From positions 1 to 64,000 of the forward strand of contig JAOZSQ010000003.1 of NCBI GenBank assembly GCA_029939595.1: 64,000 nucleotides of DNA, read 5' to 3'. The number at the start of each line of letters is the position of its first letter. The first letter of the stretch is position 1. Source of the DNA: EX4572-165 sp002254885 (GTDB taxonomy: Archaea; Thermoplasmatota; E2; DHVEG-1). Below are positions 23,885-33,433 of this stretch, in pieces. A model generated the notes under the pieces. That model was not told where the DNA came from. It did not search any database and saw only the letters and a list, made by a program, of their open reading frames with translations. The position numbers and the translations under genes were made by a program.

Positions 23885-26869
23885 ATGACATATATGAATA
23901 AAGAAGAACAAATAAAAAAAAAGATAGAGGAAATAACTGGAAAACACGCTGATATAAATCAACAAGTTAATATTGATTTATCTAAGTCAGTTCGAGAATT
24001 CAGAATAAAAAATATACTACTTATTTCTTCATCTTATAATTTTTTTCAATTAGAAGAAGAGGGAAGATTATCTGCTCTTTTCTCAGAATGGAATTCGTTT
24101 TATGATGATTTAAAATCACCTGTAATTATTCATGTTGAAACAGGGGCAGAAGCCATTAATAAAATCAAAAAGGGACACTTTGATTTAGTCATTATTTTTA
24201 ATAAACCCATTGATACAACAATTGAATTACTTTCTCAGAAGATAAAAGAGAAAACAAATACTCCTATTAGTCTGCTTGATAATAATATCAATGAATTAGA
24301 GAAAACTGCTTTAAATGTCGATAGAAACATCGATAAATTTTTTACATGGAATGGTGATGGAAAGATCATTGTTAGTATTGTTCATTATTTTGAGGATAAA
24401 ATCAACATTGAACAGACCAACCACTTTGAGAAAACCTCTTGTATTTTATTAATTGAGGATTCCATACAATATTATTCTAGTTATTTAACTCTTTTAAATG
24501 AAGAAATCTGCTTATATCTCAAAAGAATAATCGATGATTCTTTAAATAACGAACAAAAAAAATTACGATTTCATCAAAGACCTTTCATTCTTCACACCTC
24601 AACGATTAAAGATTCTAATAAGGCATATGAAACATATAAAAAACAAATTTCTTTCATCATTTCAGATAATTTTCTTAAGGATGGGGGCAAACAAAAACGA
24701 ATCGGTATAGAAATTGCAAACAAAGCCTTCAAAAATGAACCAAGCATCCCTGTGCTTATCCAATCATCTGATAAAATTAAAACATCGGAATTATCAAATC
24801 AAAATATCAAAACCATAACGAAATCATCCCCTGATTTATTTAATAAAATAAGGATGTTTATACAAGATCAACTTGGCCCAAATGAAATAGTTTTTCATGA
24901 TAAAAATGGAAAAGATATTTACCATATTCAACAAATTCAAGACATTAATGGGGCAATATCTGAACTTGATGACACGATTTTTTCTTTTTGTTTGAAAAAA
25001 CATAGGCTTTCAAATTGGTTGAAAAGCATTGGTGAGGTAGAGTTTGCAAAGCAATGTTTTATGTTAGAACAAAAAACATACGAAAAAAACAATACGAAAA
25101 TCAAACTTCAAGAAATTCTAGAAAATTATAGTTATTCAATTAATCAAGCAGCCATAACACATTTTTCAAGAAACATTGATGATCCTAATATAAAAATCAC
25201 TCGAATAGGTTCCGGTGCCCTAGGGGGAAAGGCAAGAGGGATTGCGTTTCTTGCAAAAATATTATCAAAATATCTTCACGACGATCCCTTTCCAAATTTA
25301 AAAATCACAATTCCACGAAGTATTGTATTATCAACTGAAATTTTTGATTATTTTATAAAAAATAACGCATTACACAAGTTAGATTTCACTCATCTATCAG
25401 ATGAACGTATTTCGGCAAAATTTATGAAAACTAGCCTTCCACCAACTATTTTAGGTGATTTACGTGCTTTTATTCGTAACACTCGAAAACCATTAATAGC
25501 ACGATCTTCTGGGCTGCTAGAAGATTCATTGATGCAACCGTTTGCAGGGATTTATTCATCGATGCTTCTGCCGAATGATTCATGGGAAACAGATTTACGT
25601 TTTCAAGAAGTATGCAATGCCATAAAGCACGTATATGCCTCTACATATTTTGATCAAGCAAGAGCATATATTCGTAGCACCAATAAGCATATTGGAGACG
25701 AAAAAATGGCGGTTCTCATACAGGAAGTTGTGGGAACAAAAAAAGGAAGATATTTTTATCCAACGATTTCAGGTGTTGCAAAATCATATAATTATTATCC
25801 GTCTGGTTCATGTAGTGCAGAAGAGGGAATCGCGTATCTTGCTCTTGGTCTTGGAAAATCGATAGTAGATGGCGGGAATAGTTTTGCATTTTGCCCCAAT
25901 CGGCCCAAATCACCATTATATGGAACTGCAAAAGATTATATGAAACACTCTCAAAATTCATTTTACGGATTAAATATCCAATCTATTTACAAATACGTAA
26001 ATTATAACGAAGACACCTCTCTGGATAAACTTGATATTGACATTGCACGAAAAGATGGTGTATTAGATAATATCGTTTCAACGTATGTCATTCAAGACGA
26101 TCGATTATATCCAGGATTGTATGATGAAGGATCTCTTGTTGTTGATTTTGCTCCCATTCTAAATTTAAATACTATTCCATTAGCAAAAGCAATTAAATTG
26201 CTGCTGGAGATCAGCAAGATTGTATTAGGGTGTGCTGTTGAAATCGAGTTTGCTGTTAACATTCCAACCATAGAATCAGAAGGCGCTGAACTCGTCATTC
26301 TTCAAATTAGAAATATGGTATCACCTCAAGAACAAATCCATTTTAATCGAGATGAAGTACAGGATGAAGACATCATTCTTGATAGTAAAGACATCATGGG
26401 ACATAGTGTTATTTCAGATATTTCAGATATTATATATGTTGATCAAGATTATTTTGATTTATCAAATTCAGTCCAAATTGTTGATCAAATTCGAAAGAAA
26501 AATGAGGAGCTAATGGATAAAAAAACACCATACATTCTCATTGGACCTGGTCGGTGGGGGTCTTCTGATCCATGGTTAGGAATCCCAGTTATTTGGAGCA
26601 ACATTGCGGGAACACGAGCGATAGTGGAAACACCATATAAACAAAGACACATTGATCCATCACAAGGTTCACATTTCTTCCATGACATGATGGCATCAAA
26701 GGTGGCATATCTTATTACAAAAAAACAAGACGATATTAATTGGAATTGGATTAAAAATCAGAATGTAGTAGAATCATCTGAATTTATGAAACACATAAAA
26801 ACCAAGGTTCCTTTAAAGATTATTGTTGATAGTACCAAAGGACATGGTGTGATTATAAAAGATAGATAA
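23885..26869 (+). CDS. Receiver-like + dikinase-type ATP-grasp protein
   Basis: 994 residues. Two response-regulator-like domains come first: one at about 38-175 lacking the phospho-Asp (VIIFNK), one at about 185-335 that keeps the acidic pair (LLIEDS), a candidate phospho-Asp (FIISDNF), a Ser (IQSSD) and a Lys (ITKSS). After a helical linker comes a PEP-synthase-type ATP-grasp domain (about 435-815): GALGGKARGIAFLAKIL, ARSSGLLEDSLMQPFAGIYSS, LIQEVVG, and EIEFAVN...LQIRNM. A C-terminal domain has GPGRWGSSDPWLGIPV (from about 886) and GSHFFHDM. The phosphohistidine and PEP-barrel domains of true dikinases are absent. Sequence suggests ATP-dependent phosphoryl transfer under control of a phosphorelay, but substrate and product are unknown. 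It lies between GDH and its paralogue. Confidence 0.85.
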   Translation: MTYMNKEEQIKKKIEEITGKHADINQQVNIDLSKSVREFRIKNILLISSSYNFFQLEEEGRLSALFSEWNSFYDDLKSPVIIHVETGAEAINKIKKGHFDLVIIFNKPIDTTIELLSQKIKEKTNTPISLLDNNINELEKTALNVDRNIDKFFTWNGDGKIIVSIVHYFEDKINIEQTNHFEKTSCILLIEDSIQYYSSYLTLLNEEICLYLKRIIDDSLNNEQKKLRFHQRPFILHTSTIKDSNKAYETYKKQISFIISDNFLKDGGKQKRIGIEIANKAFKNEPSIPVLIQSSDKIKTSELSNQNIKTITKSSPDLFNKIRMFIQDQLGPNEIVFHDKNGKDIYHIQQIQDINGAISELDDTIFSFCLKKHRLSNWLKSIGEVEFAKQCFMLEQKTYEKNNTKIKLQEILENYSYSINQAAITHFSRNIDDPNIKITRIGSGALGGKARGIAFLAKILSKYLHDDPFPNLKITIPRSIVLSTEIFDYFIKNNALHKLDFTHLSDERISAKFMKTSLPPTILGDLRAFIRNTRKPLIARSSGLLEDSLMQPFAGIYSSMLLPNDSWETDLRFQEVCNAIKHVYASTYFDQARAYIRSTNKHIGDEKMAVLIQEVVGTKKGRYFYPTISGVAKSYNYYPSGSCSAEEGIAYLALGLGKSIVDGGNSFAFCPNRPKSPLYGTAKDYMKHSQNSFYGLNIQSIYKYVNYNEDTSLDKLDIDIARKDGVLDNIVSTYVIQDDRLYPGLYDEGSLVVDFAPILNLNTIPLAKAIKLLLEISKIVLGCAVEIEFAVNIPTIESEGAELVILQIRNMVSPQEQIHFNRDEVQDEDIILDSKDIMGHSVISDISDIIYVDQDYFDLSNSVQIVDQIRKKNEELMDKKTPYILIGPGRWGSSDPWLGIPVIWSNIAGTRAIVETPYKQRHIDPSQGSHFFHDMMASKVAYLITKKQDDINWNWIKNQNVVESSEFMKHIKTKVPLKIIVDSTKGHGVIIKDR

Positions 26870-26893
26870 GGAATTAAAAAGAAGGATATACTT

Positions 26894-29800
26894 ATGACAA
26901 AAAATGCAGGTTACAATAATGGAATCGATGCTTTAAAAGAGAGGGTAAAAGAATTAAATTGTCTATATGGATTAACCGATATCATAAAGGATCCAACTCT
27001 TTCGTTTGAAAAAGCCATCCAAAAAATCACTGCTTTAATACCTCCTGCATGGCAGTATCCAGAGATCACATGTGCGCGTATTTCAATACTTGGAAAAGAT
27101 TTTGAATCTGCCAATTTCAATGAAACCAAATGGAGCCAGATCAGCAATATATTTCATAATGATTCTAAAATCGGCGTCATAGAGGTTTTTTATTTAAAGC
27201 AAAAGCCTGAGATGGACGAAGGTCCTTTTTTAATTGATGAAAGAAAACTAATCGATGCAATCGCGAATCAAATTGGAAAATTTGCTGGTGAGGCACAGTT
27301 AAAAAAAGAGTTAAACCTTGCAGAAAAAACACTAAAATCAACAAAAACAGGCAAAGAGCTAAATCAACAAAAACATGACTGGGAAGTCATTATTGGTCTA
27401 CTAATTCGTACAGATCCACGTACCTTGTTACGATTAACAAGGAAAATGATCTATCATTTATTTCGATATGAAAATGAGGAGATTACAAAGCTTCTTGGAA
27501 ATATTTGTCCCGTGGATAGGGATGTAGCTGAAAGTCAGTGGTGTGGTATTAATATGCCAAACCCTCGTCAAAATCTTGAATCATTGAAATTTATTCAAGA
27601 GCAGATTTTTAAGATGGCAAAGAAGCGAATACCCCCTGAAGAGATATCTGATCTTTTTCATCATTGGTTAAGGCAAGACAAGGCACGGCCGTTACTTCTA
27701 TCAGCTCAAAAAAAAGGGATTTCATTGGTTGAAATTACTGACGAGTTAAACCGTTTTTTTAATAAAGAAGATGTTGAAGAAATATTGGCAATGGAGGATA
27801 GAACAAGCATCAGAACCGCACTTATCCGTCGTTTTTTTACAGATCGTTTGGAATTCGTAAACGTTGCAAAGAATTTCATTACACTTGAGGATTTTGTAAA
27901 ACTATTAGATCATGTTATTGGACCAGCTCAAGGATGTGGAAAATTAGGCGGAAAAACATCAGGGTTTTTTCTTGCAGAAAAAATCATTCAAGAAGAGATG
28001 GAACATGATGAACTTCTGAAAGATATTTCATTTCCAAAAAGCTGGTATATTACATCGGATACAATTTTGAATTTTGTGCATTATAATGATTTAGATGAAG
28101 CATTTCATGTAAAATATCTTAATCCTGATCAAATTCGAAAAGATCAACCTTTCCTTGAACAGGTCTTTAAAAACGCATCGTTTCCTCATGAGATAATGGA
28201 AGGTTTACGAAAAATTATTAGAGATTTAGAAGGAAAACCTATTATTATTAGGTCATCAAGCCTTCTTGAGGATAGTTTTGGAGCATCTTTTTCTGGAAAA
28301 TATAAGAGTTTATTTGTTTCAAACACTGGAAGTGAAGAAGAAAGATTGTATAGTCTTATCGATGCAATTGCTGAGGTGTATGCTTCTACATTTGGTCCTG
28401 ATCCTATTGAATATCGGAGAGAAAGAGGATTTCTTGATTTTAGTGAGGAAATGGGTATATTAATCCAAGAGGTCGTTGGGCAGAAAATTGGTAACTATTT
28501 TATGCCATTGTTTGGGGGAGTTGCATTTAGTCGTAATGAATTCAGATGGTCCCCTCGTATTCGTCGAAAGGATGGAATGATACGAATAGTTCCTGGACTT
28601 GGGACACGAGCGGTTGATCGAGTTGGCAAAGACTATCCAATACTCGTTTCTCCAAAAAGACCAAAATTACGTGTGAATACGCTAGTGAGAGAACAGATTC
28701 AATATTCACCAAAATATTTAGACGCGGTCAATTTGAAATCAGGTGCGATTGAAACTATTGATGCTATTGAGTTTTTTAAGGAACATTCTGAGATTTTTCC
28801 CCATACCAATGATGTCATTTCAATTCATAACGATGGACGATTGTCTATTCCAAGCGTTCTTTCCGATCCGAAAGAATCTGATATCATTATTACTTTTTCA
28901 AAATTGTTTGAGAAAACAGATTTTCTTGAAGTTATGAAACGTATTTTAATTCTTCTTGAGGAAAAAATTGGAACTCCTGTTGATGTTGAATTCGCATCAG
29001 ATGGGGAGAAACTACAAATTCTTCAATGCAGACCACAAAGTCAAAGCATTGATAGAAAAAGAAAACCTATTCCTAAGAATATTAAAGTAAAACATAAACT
29101 TTTTTCAACAAATAAACATGTTACCACAAGCCAAATTGAAAACATTGAATATGTAGTTTATGTGCAACCAGAAGCATATGCTGATTTAGGTTCTATTGAG
29201 GAAATGCAGAAGATAGCATTAATTGTGAATGGGTTAAATCAAAAACTTCCAAAGCGACGTTTTATATTGATGGGCCCTGGTCGTTGGGGAAGCCGAGGAG
29301 ATTATAAACTTGGTGTTCCTGTGAACTATGGAGACATAAACAATACAACGCTTCTTGTTGAAATTGCAAAACGCAAAGGAGATTATATTCCCGAATTAAG
29401 TTTTGGTACACATTTTTTCCAGGATCTTGTTGAGGCAGATATCCGATATTTACCATTATACCCTGATGAATCGGATTGTTTTTTAAATGAAACATTATTT
29501 GAACAGGCCCCAAATCACCTATCTTCATTTTTGAATAACTTTAAAAAATATGAGAACGTCGTAAAAGTAATGAGGGTTTCAGAGTGGATTGATGGTGGAA
29601 CCTTATCGATTATTATGGATGGGGATGAAAACAAAGCATTAGCATATCTTAAAAAGGCAGATCATTGGAGTTGGAGGCTTCATAAAACCTATGAAATTGG
29701 AAAGAATCTAGATGCAGATCGGTTTGGTGTGAAAGCCTTATATCTTATAGGAAGCACAAAAACAGGGATGGCAGGGCCCGCTAGCGATATAGATTTGATT

Positions 29801-30037
29801 GTACATTTTCAAGGTAATGAAGAACAAAGAGAGCATCTATTAGACTGGTTTGAAGAGGAAGGAGTAAAAATATCTGAGCAAAATGAGGAAAAAACAGGGA
29901 TCGAGGTAGAAAACATTCTTGATGTACATCTTGTAACTGATGAGGATTTAAAAAAGGAAACCAGTTGGGCTACTCATATTACTTCTCAGTATATGACCGC
30001 ACGAACGATTCCACTAGATAAGAAGACGGATAATTAA
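26894..30037 (+). CDS. GAF + dikinase-type ATP-grasp + nucleotidyltransferase protein
   Basis: 1047 residues. An N-terminal GAF-like sensor domain (about 12-135: LNCLYGLTDI..., ITCARISI..., GVIEVFYL..., LIDAIANQIGKF) is followed by a helical segment, the ATP-grasp domain (about 345-725: GCGKLGGKTSGFFLAEKI, IIRSSSLLEDSFGASFSGKYKS, VDVEFASDGEKLQILQCRPQ), the same GPGRWGSRGDYKLGVPV domain as its upstream paralogue (from about 793), and near 950 a Pol-beta-type nucleotidyltransferase core: LIGSTKTGMAGPASDIDLIVHF, with both metal-binding Asp. The order sensor, ATP-grasp, NTase is unusual. No phosphohistidine or PEP barrel is present. It starts 24 nt after the paralogue and its stop overlaps the convergent phosphoesterase gene. 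Biochemistry unknown; covalent modification of a protein or RNA is one possibility. Confidence 0.85.
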   Translation: MTKNAGYNNGIDALKERVKELNCLYGLTDIIKDPTLSFEKAIQKITALIPPAWQYPEITCARISILGKDFESANFNETKWSQISNIFHNDSKIGVIEVFYLKQKPEMDEGPFLIDERKLIDAIANQIGKFAGEAQLKKELNLAEKTLKSTKTGKELNQQKHDWEVIIGLLIRTDPRTLLRLTRKMIYHLFRYENEEITKLLGNICPVDRDVAESQWCGINMPNPRQNLESLKFIQEQIFKMAKKRIPPEEISDLFHHWLRQDKARPLLLSAQKKGISLVEITDELNRFFNKEDVEEILAMEDRTSIRTALIRRFFTDRLEFVNVAKNFITLEDFVKLLDHVIGPAQGCGKLGGKTSGFFLAEKIIQEEMEHDELLKDISFPKSWYITSDTILNFVHYNDLDEAFHVKYLNPDQIRKDQPFLEQVFKNASFPHEIMEGLRKIIRDLEGKPIIIRSSSLLEDSFGASFSGKYKSLFVSNTGSEEERLYSLIDAIAEVYASTFGPDPIEYRRERGFLDFSEEMGILIQEVVGQKIGNYFMPLFGGVAFSRNEFRWSPRIRRKDGMIRIVPGLGTRAVDRVGKDYPILVSPKRPKLRVNTLVREQIQYSPKYLDAVNLKSGAIETIDAIEFFKEHSEIFPHTNDVISIHNDGRLSIPSVLSDPKESDIIITFSKLFEKTDFLEVMKRILILLEEKIGTPVDVEFASDGEKLQILQCRPQSQSIDRKRKPIPKNIKVKHKLFSTNKHVTTSQIENIEYVVYVQPEAYADLGSIEEMQKIALIVNGLNQKLPKRRFILMGPGRWGSRGDYKLGVPVNYGDINNTTLLVEIAKRKGDYIPELSFGTHFFQDLVEADIRYLPLYPDESDCFLNETLFEQAPNHLSSFLNNFKKYENVVKVMRVSEWIDGGTLSIIMDGDENKALAYLKKADHWSWRLHKTYEIGKNLDADRFGVKALYLIGSTKTGMAGPASDIDLIVHFQGNEEQREHLLDWFEEEGVKISEQNEEKTGIEVENILDVHLVTDEDLKKETSWATHITSQYMTARTIPLDKKTDN

Positions 30038-30894
30038 AGAGGGAATGTTTCTCTTGATGCGTCCTCAAGGTTTTGAGGGTTAAAGTATACAATAGACAAA
30101 GATTCTTTTACATCTGCCCCTGTAAATGAGAAAGTATTTTGAAATTGTTGTTTCCAATTACCTGTTAACTGTACGGCTTCATGTACATGACCATGAAGTG
30201 TTAGTAATGGTTGATGTTTTTTGATAAGATCCATAATCGCCACACTTCCTATATGGACATCGATAGGGGTATGATCAACTGTTTTTCCATCCAATGCAGC
30301 CCGATCTAAATAAGTGTTATATGGGGGAGTATGAAATAGAAATATGGTTTTTTTTGGTGGTGCATTGTGTATAAGTTTTAAGGTGTCTTCTTTTATTGTA
30401 GCGTATTTGATTTCATCGGGATTAAAGTCTTCTGTTCGTATTCCCTCTTCAGGAGATACACATCCAACATCTACGAATCGTGAAACATCATAACGTTCCC
30501 AGTCTTTAAGTTGAAAAGGGGTTGGAGGGATAAATGAATAGCCTGTTACAAAAAAATCGTGGTACGGGATTGTTTTAAAATGAACATAATCAATCAGTTT
30601 TTCTTTATCTTTATTTACAAAAATATATTCGAATTTTTTCGGATCATCATTACCTAGGATGATAAAGAAACGAGTGTTTTTTTCTATGGTTTTTTTATAT
30701 GTTTTTATGGGGTGAAATAAAAACCTATCAATGAACTGTTCCATTGATTCATCCATTGCAATATGATTTGGAAGTATGTCTCCTCCGATAAACACGCCAT
30801 CTGGTTGTCTTTCATTAATGATTTCAAACAGTTTATTGAATTTTTTTTGGTTACCATGTAAATCGGATACAAAAATATTATTATTATTATTCAC
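30034..30894 (-). CDS. Calcineurin-like metallophosphoesterase
   Basis: 286 residues with the full metallophosphoesterase motif set: DLHGN near residue 10, GGD near 37, GNDD near 80, FHTPP near 195 and GHVHE near 238. It should hydrolyse a phosphomonoester or diester with two metal ions. Two long insertions distinguish it from short MPPEs. It converges on the ATP-grasp/NTase gene, overlapping by 4 nt; similar phosphoesterases often accompany phosphoryl- or nucleotidyl-transferases as reversing enzymes, which would be a hypothesis here. Upstream is the assembly gap. Confidence 0.88.
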   Translation of the reverse strand: MNNNNNIFVSDLHGNQKKFNKLFEIINERQPDGVFIGGDILPNHIAMDESMEQFIDRFLFHPIKTYKKTIEKNTRFFIILGNDDPKKFEYIFVNKDKEKLIDYVHFKTIPYHDFFVTGYSFIPPTPFQLKDWERYDVSRFVDVGCVSPEEGIRTEDFNPDEIKYATIKEDTLKLIHNAPPKKTIFLFHTPPYNTYLDRAALDGKTVDHTPIDVHIGSVAIMDLIKKHQPLLTLHGHVHEAVQLTGNWKQQFQNTFSFTGADVKESLSIVYFNPQNLEDASRETFPL

Positions 30895-30962
30895 AGTAAG
30901 TCCGTATATGTGTTTGCTTTATACATCATTCTATCCAACTTTTTATTATCGATAATAAATAT

Positions 30963-31062
30963 NNNNNNNNNNNNNNNNNNNNNNNNNNNNNNNNNNNNNN
31001 NNNNNNNNNNNNNNNNNNNNNNNNNNNNNNNNNNNNNNNNNNNNNNNNNNNNNNNNNNNNNN
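30963..31062. other. Assembly gap (100 N)
   Basis: Exactly 100 N, a conventional scaffold spacer of unknown true length. The joined sequences share no gene that crosses the gap, so adjacency of the phosphoesterase gene with the NuoE-like gene is not proven by sequence. Confidence 0.98.
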
Positions 31063-31219
31063 ATAAATATGGTGAAATTTATGGCAAACTTTTAATTTGA
31101 TTCCCTTATACAACATACAGATTCAATAATATACTGTTATTTCAATATTAATAGATTAGATCTTTAAATTTCCATAATAAACAGATTAAGAACAGACGAA
31201 TAAATGGTGTGTGAGTTAG

Positions 31220-31690
31220 ATGAGCATTGATACCAATAAAATACAGAAAATTGTTGATAAATATAAGGGAAAGAAAGGAACATTGATTCCGTTAATGCAG
31301 GAGATTCAGAAAGCGTTTGGATACGTTCCAAAAGATGCAATTAATCTGATTGCAAAAACCATGGATATGTATCCAGCTGAGATATATGGTGTTTTAACAT
31401 TTTACACACAATTCTATATCACACCTCGTGGAAAACACACGATAAAAGTTTGTCAAGGGACCGCCTGTCATGTTATGGGTGGAAAAGAGATTCTTGATTA
31501 TCTTTCAGATAAACTCTCAATTAAAGATGGTGAAACCACAAAAGACGGGTCATTTTCATTAGAACGTGTTGCATGTTTAGGTTGCTGTGGAATGGCACCA
31601 GTAGTACAAGTAGATGATGATTTTTATGGTAATTGCACGATTCAAATGATGGATGAAATGCTTGAAAAATATAAAAAGGAGGGAAAATAG
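31220..31690 (+). CDS. NuoE-like [2Fe-2S] thioredoxin-fold subunit of bifurcating transhydrogenase
   Basis: 156 residues: a helical N-terminus (TLIPLMQEIQKAFGYVP), then the thioredoxin-like domain with the four Cys of the [2Fe-2S] site, CQGTAC near 83-88 and CLGCCG near 119-124. It is the NuoE/HydC/HndA class of electron-bifurcating complexes, and passes electrons between flavin and FeS subunits. The stop codon directly touches the start of the NuoF-like gene, and the third subunit follows, giving a three-gene complex without hydrogenase or membrane subunits. Confidence 0.92.
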   Translation: MSIDTNKIQKIVDKYKGKKGTLIPLMQEIQKAFGYVPKDAINLIAKTMDMYPAEIYGVLTFYTQFYITPRGKHTIKVCQGTACHVMGGKEILDYLSDKLSIKDGETTKDGSFSLERVACLGCCGMAPVVQVDDDFYGNCTIQMMDEMLEKYKKEGK

Positions 31691-33433
31691 ATGAATAAAA
31701 TCCTTGTTTGTGTTGGTACAAGTGGCGTTTCAGCAGGGGCAGAAAAAGTAGCAGATAATTTTGAGCGTCTCATAAGGAAAAGTAAACTTGATTTTCGTGT
31801 GATACGCGTTGGAGATAGAGGATTATTTCGAGATGTATTAGTTGATATAATTATTGATGATGAACGGGTCACATATGAATTTGTAACCCCTGAAGATGTT
31901 GAGAACATAATCCAAAGTCATATAATTGAAAAAGAGCCTGTAAAAAAATTGCTGGCAGGGGACGATTATAAAGATTTTTTTAAGACACAGCAAAGAATCG
32001 TTCTAGCAAATTGTGGAGAGATTGACCCTGAAGATATTAATGAATATATTAAAACAGATGGCTATAAAGCATTAGAAAAAGCTCTATCGATGAAATCAAA
32101 ACAGATTATTGAGGAGATGAAAAGCTCAGGTTTAAGAGGTCGGGGTGGAGCCGGATTTTCAACAGGTCTTAAATGGCAGTTTGCACATGATGCAAAAGGC
32201 GATGAAAAATACATTATTTGTAATGCTGATGAAGGCGATCCTGGTGCTTTCATGGATAGAAGCATTCTTGAAGGCGACCCTCACGCATTAATTGAAGGAA
32301 TGGTGATTGGAGCATATGCAATTGGGGCAACACATGGATATATTTATTGTAGAGCAGAGTATCCTTTGGCAATCAAAAGACTGAATATTGCAATGGATCA
32401 AGCTAGGAAGAAAAAGTTCCTAGGTAAAAAAATTCTTGGGAGTAATTTTGATTTTGATGTAGTTATAAAAGAAGGAGCTGGTGCATTTGTATGTGGTGAA
32501 GAAACCGCTTTAATGGCATCTATTGAGGGGAAAAGAGGAATGCCAAATCCAAGACCTCCATTCCCTGCACAGAAAGGCCTTTGGGGAAAACCAAGTAACA
32601 TTAACAATGTTGAGACATTTGCAAACGTGAGGCATATTATCCTTAATGGTGCTGATTGGTTTTCATCAATTGGATATAAAAAATCAAAGGGAACAAAAGT
32701 GTTTGCACTTGCAGGAAAAATAAAAAATACCGGCCTTGTAGAAGTTCCAATGGGTACAAAAATCAGAGACATACTTGAAGGAAATGGCGGAGGAGTATTA
32801 GATAAAAAAATACCGATAAAAGCAGTACAGTTAGGTGGACCTTCAGGAGGGTGCGTTCCTGAGGAATTGTTTGATACTCCAATTGATTATGAATCTATCA
32901 GTGAGACCGGAGCGATCATGGGATCTGGAGGAATGGTAGTCATGGATCAGAAAACCTGTATGGTAGATGTTGCACGGTATTTTCTTAGTTTTACTGTTGC
33001 TGAATCCTGTGGAAAATGTGTCCCATGCCGTATTGGTCTTAAACGAATGTATGAAGTTCTTGAGATAATTACAGAGGGAAATGGGACTCAGGAACATCTT
33101 GATTTCTTAAAGGAAATGAGTGACACGATTTTAAAAACTGCTCTTTGCGGTCTTGGAAATACTGCCCCTAACCCAGTTCTTACCACAATGAAGTATTATT
33201 TTGATGAATACGAATCACACATTAAAGACCATAAGTGTCCAGCTGCGGTGTGTACGAATCTAATCAAATTTGAAATCATAAAAGATAAATGTATCAAATG
33301 TGGAAGATGTTTCAAAGCATGTCCTGTTGATGCAATTGATTGGAAGAAAAAAGAATACCCTGTGTTACATAAGAATAAATGTATAAAATGTAAATCATGC
33401 ATAAATGCATGTCCTGTGATGGCGATAGAATGA
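31691..33433 (+). CDS. NuoF-like flavoprotein subunit (FMN/NAD) with ferredoxin tail
   Basis: 580 residues. An N-terminal thioredoxin-like segment (about 1-85) retains little of the Cys set (only one Cys visible), then the NuoF core: GLRGRGGAGFSTGLKW, NADEGDPGAFMDRSILEGDPH (FMN/NADH site), the ESCGKCVPCRIG cluster of the [4Fe-4S] N3 type, and C-terminal 2[4Fe-4S] (CIKCGRCFKACP, CIKCKSCINACP). This is the HydB/HndC/StnB type, the site of flavin-based electron bifurcation between NAD(H), ferredoxin and a third partner. It overlaps the following gene start by 4 nt. The upstream NuoE-like gene ends at its first base. Confidence 0.93.
   Translation: MNKILVCVGTSGVSAGAEKVADNFERLIRKSKLDFRVIRVGDRGLFRDVLVDIIIDDERVTYEFVTPEDVENIIQSHIIEKEPVKKLLAGDDYKDFFKTQQRIVLANCGEIDPEDINEYIKTDGYKALEKALSMKSKQIIEEMKSSGLRGRGGAGFSTGLKWQFAHDAKGDEKYIICNADEGDPGAFMDRSILEGDPHALIEGMVIGAYAIGATHGYIYCRAEYPLAIKRLNIAMDQARKKKFLGKKILGSNFDFDVVIKEGAGAFVCGEETALMASIEGKRGMPNPRPPFPAQKGLWGKPSNINNVETFANVRHIILNGADWFSSIGYKKSKGTKVFALAGKIKNTGLVEVPMGTKIRDILEGNGGGVLDKKIPIKAVQLGGPSGGCVPEELFDTPIDYESISETGAIMGSGGMVVMDQKTCMVDVARYFLSFTVAESCGKCVPCRIGLKRMYEVLEIITEGNGTQEHLDFLKEMSDTILKTALCGLGNTAPNPVLTTMKYYFDEYESHIKDHKCPAAVCTNLIKFEIIKDKCIKCGRCFKACPVDAIDWKKKEYPVLHKNKCIKCKSCINACPVMAIE

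Noticed and set aside
23885..30037. The large proteins as PEP synthases
   Set aside because: They lack the catalytic-His domain and the PEP barrel; a complete PEP synthase is present at 7175-9586.
30910..31095. An ORF spanning the first N run
   Set aside because: It runs through unknown bases and encodes nothing recognisable on either side.
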